From Bromus sterilis (Eukaryota; Streptophyta; Magnoliopsida; Poales; Poaceae): a DNA stretch of 64,000 nucleotides. Below the pieces are notes generated by a model. The model worked only from the letters and a program-made list of their open reading frames with translations. It was not told the origin of the DNA and ran no database searches. The position numbers were made by a program, and so were the translations under genes. Positions within the stretch are counted from its first letter, which is position 1; each line of letters starts with the position of its first letter. The DNA is taken from NCBI GenBank assembly GCA_950022295.1, contig OX465595.1, forward strand, positions 68,718,770 to 68,782,769, given 5' to 3'. Of the stretch, positions 34,101-45,156 are shown one piece after another.

Positions 34101-35132
34101 TGGCGTGCTTCCTCGTGGGGAAGTCGAGGAAGGCACCATAGTGGTGTATTGGTTGGAGAAAGTAGTGGACTCGTGTACGCTTCTTACCTCAAAGTCTGGT
34201 ACTCGTAGTTCAGGATTAGCCAAGTCAAAGCTGGCACTTCTGCAAGTGAACCCCACCTCCCTTTACCTTGATACATGTGCATGAGTAGTATAGCTCCTAT
34301 GTAAGTCTTGCTGAGTACGACTTTGTACCCACGTTTGCTTAATCTATGTTTTAGATGATGCCACTGACCCCGAAGGTGGCTTCTTCATCGAGCTGGACGA
34401 CTGAAGACCAACTAGTCTAGTCCCAGTCAGACGACTGGTTCCCTCGTGGAGGGCTTTGTGTTTAAATAAGGCTTCTTAAGCCATTTGTTAAACTTTTCTG
34501 TACTCAGACATAATTTGCTTCCGCTTGTAATGTAATGTTGGATCACATGTATGTGATCTCTGTGTGCACTCTATAAGAGTTATCAATAAAATTGTACACT
34601 TTGTAGAGAATTGCAAAGGTACCTGCTGTTCATACAAGGCATGTGTGCTGCGTGTATGTTGATAACATGCATGTCTTTGTATGGGTTTTCGAGACCTTAG
34701 TTGTGTTCTGGCTGGCGGTCTTTCATACACCAAGTGGCCCTTAGATGTGCGCAGCTTGGGGCATCGCGATGCGATTGCTCGAGACTCCGTCTCGTGCACA
34801 CTTTGTGGTATGATCGAGCCCGCCCTAGACCCCGACTAAGTGATCGGGCTGGAGTAAGTCTATGTAAGAGTTTTGAGATAGTCGGTAGTATGGTTGAGGC
34901 GACTTGTCTTTGAATATGGGAGTTCACCACCCATATCATTTGACTTGTGTGCGGACGATGAGGACCCATCTCAGTTGATCATCCGGCCTGGATGGGATGC
35001 CCCTCACGTACGATGCTTTCCGAGAATGTTCAGTGCTTGGCCTTGTCTGCTTAGACAAGTGGGTGCGGTTCTCGGCTCTCCATATGACTATGTCTTAACT
35101 GTACTTGCATATGCTAACCCCGGGTCCCGACA
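31103..35132 (+). repeat. LTR B (left LTR of tandem element)
   Basis: TGTCAGAACCC to TCCCGACA, 4030 bp. TATAAATG at 31281, GC-rich leader 31560-32470, donor AGG-GTGAGC at 32062, acidic exon-like segments at 33144-33209 and 34355-34404, AATAAA at 34585. It lacks about 14 bp near 32453 that LTRs C and D keep, and differs from both at several shared sites, so it is the odd one of the three. Confidence 0.9.
33095..34404 (+). other. putative spliced acidic ORF inside LTR B
   Basis: The segment DVEPEPEVTPYVEDPEPEP (from 33143) is followed by CAGCAAG-GCAAGC, a GC-type splice donor at 33210. At 34354 an acceptor (TCTATGTTTTAG) precedes a segment that, joined in phase, reads DDATDPEGGFFIELDD and stops at 34402-34404. 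Both parts are acidic and the phase fits exactly (one base before, two after the intron). An unspliced upstream ATG exists at 33095. If instead joined to the GC-rich leader (donor 32062), a TAG lies 7 bp before that donor in the matching frame, so the start is unresolved. Same layout in LTRs C and D; the first segment is frameshifted in A and E. Confidence 0.35.
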
Positions 35133-35552
35133 GACTTGGTATCAGAGCAGGACTGACTGTAGGACTAGTAGCCTTGGCCGAAGTTGAGTCTAGCCTTCTA
35201 TAGTTATATAGTTACTCTGGGTATATAAGGGAACAACGTAAGGCTTCTTTTTTTCTCCTTACCCCCTTCGTTCTGAGTTCTGAGTCACCCTCATCTTATT
35301 CTACGGGAAGATAGGACTAGGCTCTCCTCTGTCTGATTAGAACATCTCGTTGTTTGCTTCCTCATAGCCGTAAGAAAGTTGTGATCGGTTTGCTAGAGCG
35401 GTTATGCTCCCTGTTTTGTTACATCGTATGTAAGTGCTGTTTCCATGTTGTAAGAAATTGTCTTTTTCTTGCAATTACAGCCGTTATGCTGTCCGAGTCA
35501 TTCCAGGTTTATCTCATAATCTGATGCATTTGCAAACTCCTTTCTGTTTCAG
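35133..35552 (+). promoter_or_regulatory. leader of internal copy 1: primer site, TATA, acceptor
   Basis: TGGTATCAGAGC at 35137; TATATAAG at 35222-35229; CTTTCTGTTTCAG directly before the ATG at 35553. Layout identical to the leader of element 1. Confidence 0.6.
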
Positions 35553-36311
35553 ATGGCAGATCTTCCCCCTTGGCAGATTGTTCGTTTGACCAGGTGCCTC
35601 GGTGTGCGTGGCCATCCCGCCACGTTGATCGAGATGATGTCCTATGTGGGTTATCGGTGGTACCCTGAGTACACCATCGAGGAGCAGTTTCAAGACTTCA
35701 ACCAGACGCAGTTCCACTGCATTGTCCGGATCTATCCGCACCACGTTGGAGTCACTCAGCCTATCCACTTTGGACATGGCATTGGCGTTACCGAGAACAT
35801 GGCTGTGCAGGATGCTGCATACTCATGTATGACACTGCTGAGAGAGACTTCTTTCCGCTATGTCCCTGCTGCACTTCCAGGAGAAGAGGGATATTACATC
35901 GGACTCTACTCAGATCACTCTGCAGAGGATCCCGCACTTCAGATGACTGCTAGGTTTGCTAGTGACAGAGATCGTGATGCACGCGCTCTCCGTTTCGAGC
36001 TCCACGCCACCCGTGTTCGTCTGTATCGAGCACTGACCCTCTTGGCACCCTTTGTGAGCGTTGGATCAGTTGAGCATGATGCGATCTACCCAGTGAGGAC
36101 TCAGATGCCTTCTCGAGTTGCTTGGCCCGAGATTGGAGGCATTTTTCCACCCCATGGTCCTTTGCTTCCACCCTACGCTGGACCTAGGCCCCATCCTTGC
36201 CCAAATGGATATCAGGGTCCACAAGCCTCCGTGTTTTCCGATGGTCACCTCCAACTACCGGGATACGCGGGTAACTTTTATGAGGACTACTATGGAGATG
36301 GAGATGAGTGA
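35553..36311 (+). CDS. accessory ORF1 of chromovirus (252 aa), internal copy 1
   Basis: Complete frame, same protein as at 29609 without the 7-residue duplication. N-terminal domain-like region at residues 21-95 with HFGHGIGVTENMAVQDAAYS; charged helix; Pro-rich stretch PPHGPLLPPYAGPRPHP; acidic end YEDYYGDGDE. It lies between the primer site and gag, a place where most chromoviruses have only untranslated leader. The ATG follows an acceptor-like CAG directly and agrees in all three copies. Role unknown; an RNA-binding or host-defence-related role is only a hypothesis from the fold-like pattern. Confidence 0.75.
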   Translation: MADLPPWQIVRLTRCLGVRGHPATLIEMMSYVGYRWYPEYTIEEQFQDFNQTQFHCIVRIYPHHVGVTQPIHFGHGIGVTENMAVQDAAYSCMTLLRETSFRYVPAALPGEEGYYIGLYSDHSAEDPALQMTARFASDRDRDARALRFELHATRVRLYRALTLLAPFVSVGSVEHDAIYPVRTQMPSRVAWPEIGGIFPPHGPLLPPYAGPRPHPCPNGYQGPQASVFSDGHLQLPGYAGNFYEDYYGDGDE

Positions 36312-36641
36312 GACCGCCTGTGGTCTTACTTAGTGATGATGTAGTAGTATCATAGTATATTGTACGCAAGGGTCTAAGTTCCAGAGGCTTAGATAAATAA
36401 TGTATAGGAAGTCAGAGTGCCTCTGAAGGATGTATCATCTTCATCACGTTTGTATTAGCTTGGTGCTTGTACTAAAACGATGTATGGTTTGTATGACAGC
36501 TTGAGAATATTTGGCTTGTATGCTCTATCACCATGTTGTCAAGATGATTACTTCCTTTGCTCTGTAATCCTTCCAGTACTTCAATACCTTGATTAGACTC
36601 TTCAAATCAACTCTGTTTGACTTCGGTTTTTCACCTTCAGG
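36312..36641 (+). other. spacer between ORF1 and gag-pol, copy 1
   Basis: Non-coding, ends in CGGTTTTTCACCTTCAG one base before the gag ATG, like a 3' splice site. Confidence 0.5.
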
Positions 36642-39600
36642 ATGTCTCAAGGAACCCGTGGCCAGGTTGGTCGTAACCAAGGTCGTGGGTATGACCAGGA
36701 GGAAGGCAACCTTCCACCCCCACCCACGATGGCACAAGTTCTGATGGAGGTCGAGAGGAACCGTCGTGACTCTCACCACCTGCTGGAAGTCATTGCACGC
36801 AACACCACTCAGCAGCGCAATGAGTTGGTGTCCCTGAACGACTTCATCCGACTTCATCCCCCGGTTTTTAGTTACTCCACCGAGCCCCTTGACGCCGATG
36901 ACTGGCTTCGCAGCATCGAGAGGAAGCTCCAAGCAGGCCGTGTTGCAACTGGTGAGAAGGTCAGCTATGCCACCTATCACCTCGAAGGTGCAGCTAGTTC
37001 TTGGTGGGAGAACTTTCTGAATATGCGTCCCGATGGACCACCTGCATCTTGGGAGGAATTCTGCACGTCCTTCCGCGAGCACCACATTCCCAAAGGTCTT
37101 ATGGACCGCAAACGTGAGGAGTTCTGCAACCTCACCCAAGGCAGAAGGACTGTTGATGAGTTTAGTCGTGAGTTCAACCGGCTGGCTCGTTATGCTACCG
37201 AAGAAGTCTCCACCGACTCCAAGAAACAAGAGAGGTTCCGTCGCGGCCTCAACACTGGACTCCGTCGTGAGCTCAATCTTCATGACTTTGCCACATTCCA
37301 GGTCCTTGTCAACAAGGCCATCAAAGCAGAGGACATGAACACCCCCAACGATTTCCGCAAACACCCCAGAGATGATGGTTCATCCAGTTCTAGCTCCCAG
37401 AAGCGCAAGATCTGGATCCCAAACAGCATGTTCCGCCAGAACAACCCACCGAGACCATCCTATGTGACGCCTCGTCCACCCACCCAGTTCCACCCAGCTC
37501 CACCAAACAACCCAGCTCCACGAACTGTTTTCGGAGCCTGTTACAAGTGTGGTCAGGCAGGCCACTATTCTCGTGAGTGTCCCCAGAACCAGCTTCAGCA
37601 CCAGAATGCTCCACCCCGTGCCGGAGGCAACAACAACAGCAGCAATGGTCGTGGCAAGCCACACCAGAAGGTCTACACCGCCAAATCCGCTCCTCCCGCC
37701 ACTCGTGGACGTGTGAACCAGATCGCCGCCGAAGAAACTGACGACACCACTGACGTCATTCTTGGTACGCTCCCAGTCAATTTTGTTCCTACTTCCGTTC
37801 TTTTCGACCCAGGAGCATCTCATTCATTCATGTCGGAAAGTTATGCACTTCGTCATGAGTTACCTTTTGTTGAATTGACCATCCCAATGATTATTCAAAC
37901 TCCAGGGTCAAGATGGCAAACTAATAGAGTGAGCCATGGTAATCAGATTGCAATTGAGGGTTTAGTATTCCTTGCTTCACTCATAGCCCTCAAGTCTTCA
38001 GATATTGATGTCATCCTTGGCATGGATTGGCTATCAAAACAGAATGCCTACCTGGATTGCAAAGGCAAATCCGTGAAACTCACCCACCCTTCAAGCCAAA
38101 CCGTCAGCTACACCTCACCCAGAACAAGAACCCAAGTGCATTCTTTGAATGTGCTTCCCCTTCCCGAACTTGAAGATATTCCGGTGGTTCGTGACTTCCC
38201 GGATGTCTTTCCTGAAGAGCTGCCGGGCATGCCACCCGACAGATGTGTAGAGTTTATAGTGGATCTTGCCCCAGGAACCGCACCAATTTCTAGACGCCCG
38301 TACAAAATGGCCCCACGTGAGTTAGCTGAGCTTAAAACCCAACTGGAAGCTTTGTTGGAGAAAGGCTTCATCCGCCCTAGCTCATTGCCATGGGGTTTCC
38401 CCGTTCTGTTCGTCACGAAGAAAGATGGAACAGAAAGGATGTGCGTAGAATATCGCCCGCTAAATTTAGCGACGATAAAGAACAAGTATCCATTGCCCAG
38501 GATCAATGATCTTTATGATCAACTTGCAGGATCCTCTGTCTTCTCCAAGATGGATTTGAGATTAGGTTATCATCAAATCAAGATCCGAAACGAGGACATT
38601 CCCAAAACGGCTTTTACTACTCGTTATGGTCTTTACGAGTACACCGTCATGTCCTTTGGTTTAACCAATGCCCCCGCCACTTTCTCACGCATGATGAATT
38701 CGATCTTCATGGAGTATTTGGACCAGTTCGTCGTGGTTTACCTTGATGACATCCTTATATACTCGAAGAACGAAGAAGAACATGCCGAACACCTAAGGCT
38801 GGTATTGATCAAACTTAGAGAGCATCACCTGTATGCTAAATTCTCCAAGTGTGAATTTTGGCTACCAGAAGTGACCTACTTAGACCACGTGATTTCTGCA
38901 AAAGGCATTGCTGTGAATCCCGAGAGAGTTCAGGCCGTCCTTGACTGGACTCCACCTGAATCGGTTAAGCAAGTTAGGAGTTTTCTTGGCCTAGCCAGCT
39001 ATTGCCGTCGCTTCGTCGAGAACTCTTCTAAAGTTTCAAAGCATCTAACTGAACTCCTCAAGAAAAATAAGAAATTCCTATGGACTCCCAAGTGCGAGGA
39101 AAGCTTTCAAGAGCTAAAAAGAAGATTGACTTCTGCACCTGTACTTGCAGCTCCAGACACCAAAAAGGATTTCGAGATCTATTGTGACGCATCACGGCAA
39201 GGGTTAGGATGCATACTTCTGCAAGATCGACATGTGGTAGCTTATGCTTCACGCCAGTTGCGGCCACATGAAGAGAACTATCCTACCCATGACCTTGAAC
39301 TCGCTGCCGTAGTTCATGCCCTAACAATTTGGCGACATTACCTCCTTGGTAACCGTTGCGAGATTTATTCCGACCACCAAAGCCTCAAATATATTTTCAC
39401 CCAGCCAGATCTTAATCTCAGGCAAAGACGCTGGATTGAGTTGATAAAAGATTACGACGTAGTAATTTCTTACACCCCACGCAAAGCCAGTGTCATGGCT
39501 GATGCACTAAGTCGTAAGTCGTATTGTAACAACCTCATGTTACAACAGTATCAACCACTTCTTCATGAGGACTTTCGCAAGCTCAATCTTGAGATTGTTC

Positions 39601-41132
39601 CTCATGGATATCTTTCTACCTTGGTGGCGAAACAAACTCTTGAGGATCAAATCATAGTTGCCCAAAGGCGTGCACGAGGTGTTCGCCGGATCAAGGAGAA
39701 CATTGCTAGCGGAGTTGCTAAATGTTTCTCCACAGATAGCAAAGGAACGGTATTCTTTGAAAATCGTTTGGTAGTACATAAGAATAAGGAACTAAGGCAA
39801 CTCATCCTCAAAGAAGCCCATGATACACCCCTCTCAATTCATCCCTGTAGCACAAAAATGTACCGAGATCTACGCCAGAGATTTTGGTGGACTAGGATGA
39901 AGAGAGACATTGCTCAATTTGTTGCCGAATGTGATGTTTGTCGTCGCATTAAGGCAGAACATCAAAGACCTGCTGGTACACTGCAACCTTTGTCTATTCC
40001 CGAGTGGAAATGGGACAAAGTCGGTATGGACTTCATCACCGGTTTTCCAAGAACCCAGAAAGGAAACAATGCCATCTTCGTTGTCATAGATAGGCTTTCC
40101 AAAGTTGCTCACTTCCTTCCGGTTCGCGAGTCTATAACTGCTAGCCAGTTAGCGGACTTGTACATCTCTAGAATTGTATCCCTTCATGGTGTTCCTTTGG
40201 AAATCAATTCTGATCGTGGTAGCCTTTTTACCTCTAGATTTTGGGGAAGCTTTCAGAATGCTATGGGAACTCATCTCTCCTTTAGTACAGCTTTCCATCA
40301 TCAGTCTAACGGTCAAGTCGAAAGGGTTAACCAAATTCTTGAAGACATGCTCAGAGCTTGTGTTATCTCATTCGGAAAGAATTGGGAGAAGTCTCTTCCA
40401 TTTGCCGAATTTGCTTATAACAATAGTTTTCAATCTAGTCTGAACATGGCTCTTTTTGAACTCCTTTATGGACGACGATGTCGAACACCACTAAACTGGT
40501 CAGAAACCGGTGAAAGACAATTCTTTGGACCGGATATGATCAAGGAAGCAGAAGAGCAAGTTCGCATTGTTCGTGATCAATTGAAAGCAGCCCAGTCTCG
40601 TCAGAAAAGCTACTATGATCTTCATCATAGGCAAGAGAGCTACAATCTGGATGAGAAGGCTTACCTTCGGGTTACTCCTCTGAAGGGAACCCAACGTTTC
40701 GGTATCAAAGGCAAATTGGCCCCACATTACATCGGACCTTTCCGCATTATTGCTAAACTTGGAGAAGTTTCCTACCAACTTGAACTACATCCGCACCTCT
40801 CCCGAGTACATGATGTATTCCATGTGTCCCAACTCAGGCGTTGCTTCAAGGACCCCATCCGCGAAGTCGACCATGAAACGCTTGATCTCCAAGATGACCT
40901 TTCTTATCGAGAATACCACGTTCGTATTCTTGATTCCGCAGAGCGTGTCACTCGTCGTCAGAAGATTAGGTTTCTGAAAGTGCAATGGTCACACCACTCT
41001 AAAAGAGAAGCTACGTGGGAAAAAGAAGACCGTCTCAGTGCCGAGTACCCCACCTTCCTCCCGCAGACTTCTGAATCTCGGGATGAGATTCTGTTGAGTG
41101 GGGGCGAGTTGTCAGAACCCTCTGTTAGGTAA
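36642..41132 (+). CDS. gag-pol polyprotein of chromovirus, full-length frame (1496 aa)
   Basis: One uninterrupted frame. Gag capsid to about residue 250; CCHC knuckle C-YK-C-GQAG-H-YSRE-C at 300-313; protease DPGAS with Asp 389; RT with SKMDLRLGYHQ and YLDD at 700-703; RNase H (CDASRQG, Asp 849; SDHQSLKY); integrase HH-CC zinc finger (Cys 1097 and 1100) and catalytic Asp 1130, Asp 1191, Glu 1227 (classic 35-residue spacing); GPF module; chromodomain-like end (about 1427-1475). The stop codon lies 21-23 bp inside LTR C. Several residues differ from both sister copies at conserved spots (CVEYR for CVDYR, YTPRKA for YTPGKA, HPCS for HPGS, MALFELLYG for MAPFELLYG), so activity is doubtful despite the open frame. 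Confidence 0.9.
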   Translation: MSQGTRGQVGRNQGRGYDQEEGNLPPPPTMAQVLMEVERNRRDSHHLLEVIARNTTQQRNELVSLNDFIRLHPPVFSYSTEPLDADDWLRSIERKLQAGRVATGEKVSYATYHLEGAASSWWENFLNMRPDGPPASWEEFCTSFREHHIPKGLMDRKREEFCNLTQGRRTVDEFSREFNRLARYATEEVSTDSKKQERFRRGLNTGLRRELNLHDFATFQVLVNKAIKAEDMNTPNDFRKHPRDDGSSSSSSQKRKIWIPNSMFRQNNPPRPSYVTPRPPTQFHPAPPNNPAPRTVFGACYKCGQAGHYSRECPQNQLQHQNAPPRAGGNNNSSNGRGKPHQKVYTAKSAPPATRGRVNQIAAEETDDTTDVILGTLPVNFVPTSVLFDPGASHSFMSESYALRHELPFVELTIPMIIQTPGSRWQTNRVSHGNQIAIEGLVFLASLIALKSSDIDVILGMDWLSKQNAYLDCKGKSVKLTHPSSQTVSYTSPRTRTQVHSLNVLPLPELEDIPVVRDFPDVFPEELPGMPPDRCVEFIVDLAPGTAPISRRPYKMAPRELAELKTQLEALLEKGFIRPSSLPWGFPVLFVTKKDGTERMCVEYRPLNLATIKNKYPLPRINDLYDQLAGSSVFSKMDLRLGYHQIKIRNEDIPKTAFTTRYGLYEYTVMSFGLTNAPATFSRMMNSIFMEYLDQFVVVYLDDILIYSKNEEEHAEHLRLVLIKLREHHLYAKFSKCEFWLPEVTYLDHVISAKGIAVNPERVQAVLDWTPPESVKQVRSFLGLASYCRRFVENSSKVSKHLTELLKKNKKFLWTPKCEESFQELKRRLTSAPVLAAPDTKKDFEIYCDASRQGLGCILLQDRHVVAYASRQLRPHEENYPTHDLELAAVVHALTIWRHYLLGNRCEIYSDHQSLKYIFTQPDLNLRQRRWIELIKDYDVVISYTPRKASVMADALSRKSYCNNLMLQQYQPLLHEDFRKLNLEIVPHGYLSTLVAKQTLEDQIIVAQRRARGVRRIKENIASGVAKCFSTDSKGTVFFENRLVVHKNKELRQLILKEAHDTPLSIHPCSTKMYRDLRQRFWWTRMKRDIAQFVAECDVCRRIKAEHQRPAGTLQPLSIPEWKWDKVGMDFITGFPRTQKGNNAIFVVIDRLSKVAHFLPVRESITASQLADLYISRIVSLHGVPLEINSDRGSLFTSRFWGSFQNAMGTHLSFSTAFHHQSNGQVERVNQILEDMLRACVISFGKNWEKSLPFAEFAYNNSFQSSLNMALFELLYGRRCRTPLNWSETGERQFFGPDMIKEAEEQVRIVRDQLKAAQSRQKSYYDLHHRQESYNLDEKAYLRVTPLKGTQRFGIKGKLAPHYIGPFRIIAKLGEVSYQLELHPHLSRVHDVFHVSQLRRCFKDPIREVDHETLDLQDDLSYREYHVRILDSAERVTRRQKIRFLKVQWSHHSKREATWEKEDRLSAEYPTFLPQTSESRDEILLSGGELSEPSVR

Positions 41133-44100
41133 TGTGCTAGGATCAAGTAACCTTGCATCATGTCAAATTTTCAAAGGAAATCAACTTCAAAATCCAAATG
41201 GGAGAAGGAACACCCCCCAGATGAATTAATTCAAAAGGCCAGATAAAAATCTTCTCCAAAAATTCATGTTAGATTTTTGAAAAGTCTTATAAATGAGTGT
41301 GATCACATATCAAGTGATGTGGGACCCATCCCATGCTCATAGATTTTTCAAATAATCAAACAGTGCCTTGGAATTATTGAAATACCCCTATTTTATTTAA
41401 AATTCAAATCTTTTGAATTTTAAAAATGTTGAAAGTTTATGAGTGGCTAGTCTATATTATTATGAGGCCACATAAAAGTTTTCAGCATTTAATAAAATGT
41501 TTAGCTATTTATTTTAGCTAAACGGAACAAATGTCAGAAAAGAAAATTAGAAAAGAAGTCAGAAATCCTTACCTGGCGCCCAGGCGAAGTCAGCCCACCC
41601 CAGCCCAGCCGACCCACAGGGGCAGGGGCGTCTTCTTCCCCCTCCCGCGCCTCCAAGCTGCTCGGTGGAATGCCACCGAGCTAGCCGGGGACGACACGTC
41701 GCCGTCGAGGAGCTTCCAGGCCTCCCCGTGGCTTCTTCTCGCACCTGGAGACTCCCCGCAGCCTCTGCAGTCCATTCCCCCCCTCCACGAGCTCCCTCCC
41801 CTCCTCTCTCGCCCGTTTCCTCGTCGCCCGAGAAGAACGCCGGAGCGCCGTCGAGCCCCCGCGTGGCCACCGTGCCCTAGAGCTCAAGCCAGCAAGTCCA
41901 CCGTGCTCCTCGTCGTCGTCTTCATCGACCTGCGAAGGGAATCGAAGCAGGACGCCTCCGCGAGCTCGCTAGCTTCGTCGTCTTCATCGCCGGCCGCCGT
42001 GGATCGACTTCAAATTCCGGCAGCTCCAGCGCCTCCCCGAGCAAGCCACCACTCCAGATAGATTCAGGGTGAGCTCACGGCCGGAACCCCTCACTTCTCC
42101 CCCTCGTTTGCTTCCTCTAGCCGGATCCGCCATGGACGCAGGAGCTCGTCGCCGCCATGGTCTTCGTCCTCCTCGCTCCAGTGCTCGTCGTGAACCCCCA
42201 GTGCACGCGTTTGACTCCTGCACGTGCTAGCGTTCGAACGAGCCCCGAATCAACTCCAACCGTGCACCACAACGTCATCAACGACCTCGCCGGTTCTCTG
42301 TTTCCGCCGGAGTCGTCGCCGTCGTCGCTCCCGACCTCCCCGTGACCCCCTGTTACTTCCAGACGACGCGGAAGACCTCCAGGAGCAAGCCGGTGCCCTC
42401 CGTTTCCCCTCCCGTGGCCCCTAGGCCATTCCGGCGAGTGCGCCGCCATGGCCAGGCCACCGGCTTCAAGCCGCCGGTGGGTTAGCCCTTAAGCACTCGG
42501 CTAATGACCCCCTGGGTCACTGACCAGTGGGCCCAGTGGCTTAATTAATCCACTGGATTAGTTTAACCCACGGGTTAAATTAACCCAGTCACTGACACCC
42601 TGGACCCACATGTCAGCTGACGCAATAAATCATTTTATGAATTTCCAGAAAATCAAAATGAATTAAAAGGATTCCAGAAATTCCAGAAAATACCCCAAAC
42701 TTTGGAAATTCATAGAAAATTCATATTAACTCCAAATTGGACAAATAATAATATATGAAAAATGATCAGGAGAAAATTATCTTTCCAAATATGCAACTTT
42801 CAACTCTGTTTGAGTTGAATTTAAAATGTGATCAGTAGCATTTGCTATTTAATTTAATTGGAATTAAATCAAATTCAAATCAAGTATTTTTGAAACTTGA
42901 ACCATGGCAACATGCTACATTTCAATCACACATCAGAGGCATATCATACACATTTGAAGATGATTCAAAATGATCAAACCATATCACATACAACTTGGTT
43001 AATGTTGAATTCAAATGTGGAGTTTGAATTTGCATTTCAAATGCAATATACTCCATTTAAATGGAATGCTCAACACATCAGTACCACGAACATCACCCTT
43101 TCAATTTTATTCATGTGATTGTGCATTGTACATTATGTTGATCCTATGATTGTCATGTTGCTGATAGACGTGGAGCCGGAACCCGAGGTCACCCCCTACG
43201 TTGAAGACCCCGAACCCGAACCTCATCAGCAAGGCAAGCAAACCCCCATTGATCATGTCGATAAAATCCCACTTCCCTCTCATGTATCGCTTATGCATTG
43301 TTTAGGATGATCACCATGTTACGATTGTACCGCATAGATGAACCCATTCCTTTGCATGACCTATCATTTTGTCACAGTAGTAAGCAAACCACAATCCTAG
43401 CAAATGTAGGAGTTGTTTGATATCATGTGGCCCCTGCAATGTTACTGCTTATTGCATGCTTAGTATGATACCATGTTGTTACTGTGATGTGAGTCGGGAT
43501 GGGAATGATCATGTTGATGTTGGTAGAAAAGTGTTGGTGAATCGACCCTAAGACAAGGTGAACGATGAGAGGCTGTGTAGGAGTACACGGTGGGTTGTCT
43601 CGTTGAACACCGCCCTAGTACGAGTTCTTGTGTGGTGATCCAAGATGAAGAGTACAACCACACATTGGGCTCACTAACCCCTCTCAACTTACTAACTCAT
43701 CCCTTTCGATGTCCAGATGTCGCAATAGTTCGGAGTTCTGGTAGGTCTGTGGCCTGGATGCTAAGTGAGAGAACGGCTCATCCGAGACCGGCTTATGCAC
43801 CACGCACACATCACTTGGGTCCACTTCGGTAAACCGGCCGGGTTCACGATTGTGGTAACCAACCCAAGTAGGCGGCTTTCTCGGACTAGATCGGCTATGA
43901 GGTAACAGTTGTGGTGAGCATCCTCGCTGGCACCCCTTGAATGGTGTCGAGATCAAAGGCGGTAAATGATGGTCATGTGTGTGTAGCGGTACACCCTTGC
44001 AAGGTTAACAAAACTATTCGAATAGCCGCGTCCGCGGTTAAGGACTGCTTGGAAAGCTTAGCTTGATTATTAGACAACTTGAACCGGATACTTCTAAAAC

Positions 44101-45156
44101 ACACCAAGATAAGTGTGAGTGCTATGGCGTGCTTCCTCGTGGGGAAGTCGAGGAAGGCACCATAGTGGTGTATTGGTTGGAGAAAGTAGTGGACTCGTGT
44201 ACGCTTCTTACCTCAAAGTCTAGTACTCGTAGTTCAGGATTAGCCAAGTCAAAGCTGGCACTTCTGCAAGTGAACCCCACCTCCCTTTACCTTGATACAT
44301 GTGCATGAGTAGTATAGCTCCTATGTAAGTCTTGCTGAGTACGACTTTGTACCCACGTTTGCTTAATCTATGTTTTAGATGATGCCACTGACCCCGAAGG
44401 TGGCTTCTTCATCGAGCTGGACGACTGAAGACCAACTAGTCTAGTCCCAGTCAGACGACTGGTTCCCTCGTGGAGGGCTTTCTGTTTAAATAAGGCTTCT
44501 TAAGCCATTTGTTAAACTTGTCTGTACTCAGACATAATTTGCTTCCGCTTGTAATGTAATGTTGGATCACATGTATGTGATCTCTGTGTGCACTCTATAA
44601 GAGTTATCAATAAAATTGTACACTTTGTAGAGAATTGCAATGGTACCTGCTGTTCATACAAGGCATGTGTGCTGCGTGTATGTTGATAACACGCATGTCT
44701 TTGTATGGGTTTTCGAGACCTTAGTTGTGTTCTGGCTGGCGGTCTTTCATACACCAAGTGGCCCTTAGATGTGCGCAGCTTGGGGCATCGCGATGCGATT
44801 GCTCGAGACTCCGTCTCGTGCACACTTTGTGGTATGATCGAGCCCGCCCTAGACCCCGACTAAGTGATCGGGCTGGAGTAAGTCTATGTAAGAGTTTTGA
44901 GATAGTCGGTAGTATGGTTGAGGCGACTTGTCTTTGAATATGGGAGTTCACCACCCATATCATTTGACTTGTGTGCGGACGATGAGGACCCATCTCAGTT
45001 GATCATCCGGCCTGGATGGGATGCCCCTCACGTACGATGCTTTCCGAGAATGTTCAGTGCTTGGCCTTGTCTGCTTAGACAAGTGGGTGCGGTTCTCGGC
45101 TCTCCATATGACTATGTCTTAACTGTACTTGCATACGCTAACCCCGGGTCCCGACA
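41110..45156 (+). repeat. LTR C (middle LTR, shared by both internal regions)
   Basis: TGTCAGAACCC to TCCCGACA, 4047 bp. It follows the end of one gag-pol and precedes the primer site of the next, so it serves as 3' LTR of copy 1 and 5' LTR of copy 2. Closer to D than to B. AATAAA at 44609; acidic segments and GC-AG layout kept (one Arg-to-His change in the first). Confidence 0.9.

Noticed and set aside
36528..37364. Minus-strand ORF of 278 aa (also at 46536-47372)
   Set aside because: It lies exactly opposite gag in both copies and has no recognisable domain; it follows from gag codon composition.
37806..37820. DPGAS instead of DSGA/DTGA in the chromovirus protease as a damaged active site
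   Set aside because: All three copies share it and I recall DPG in proteases of other plant gypsy elements, so it is probably the family's normal form.
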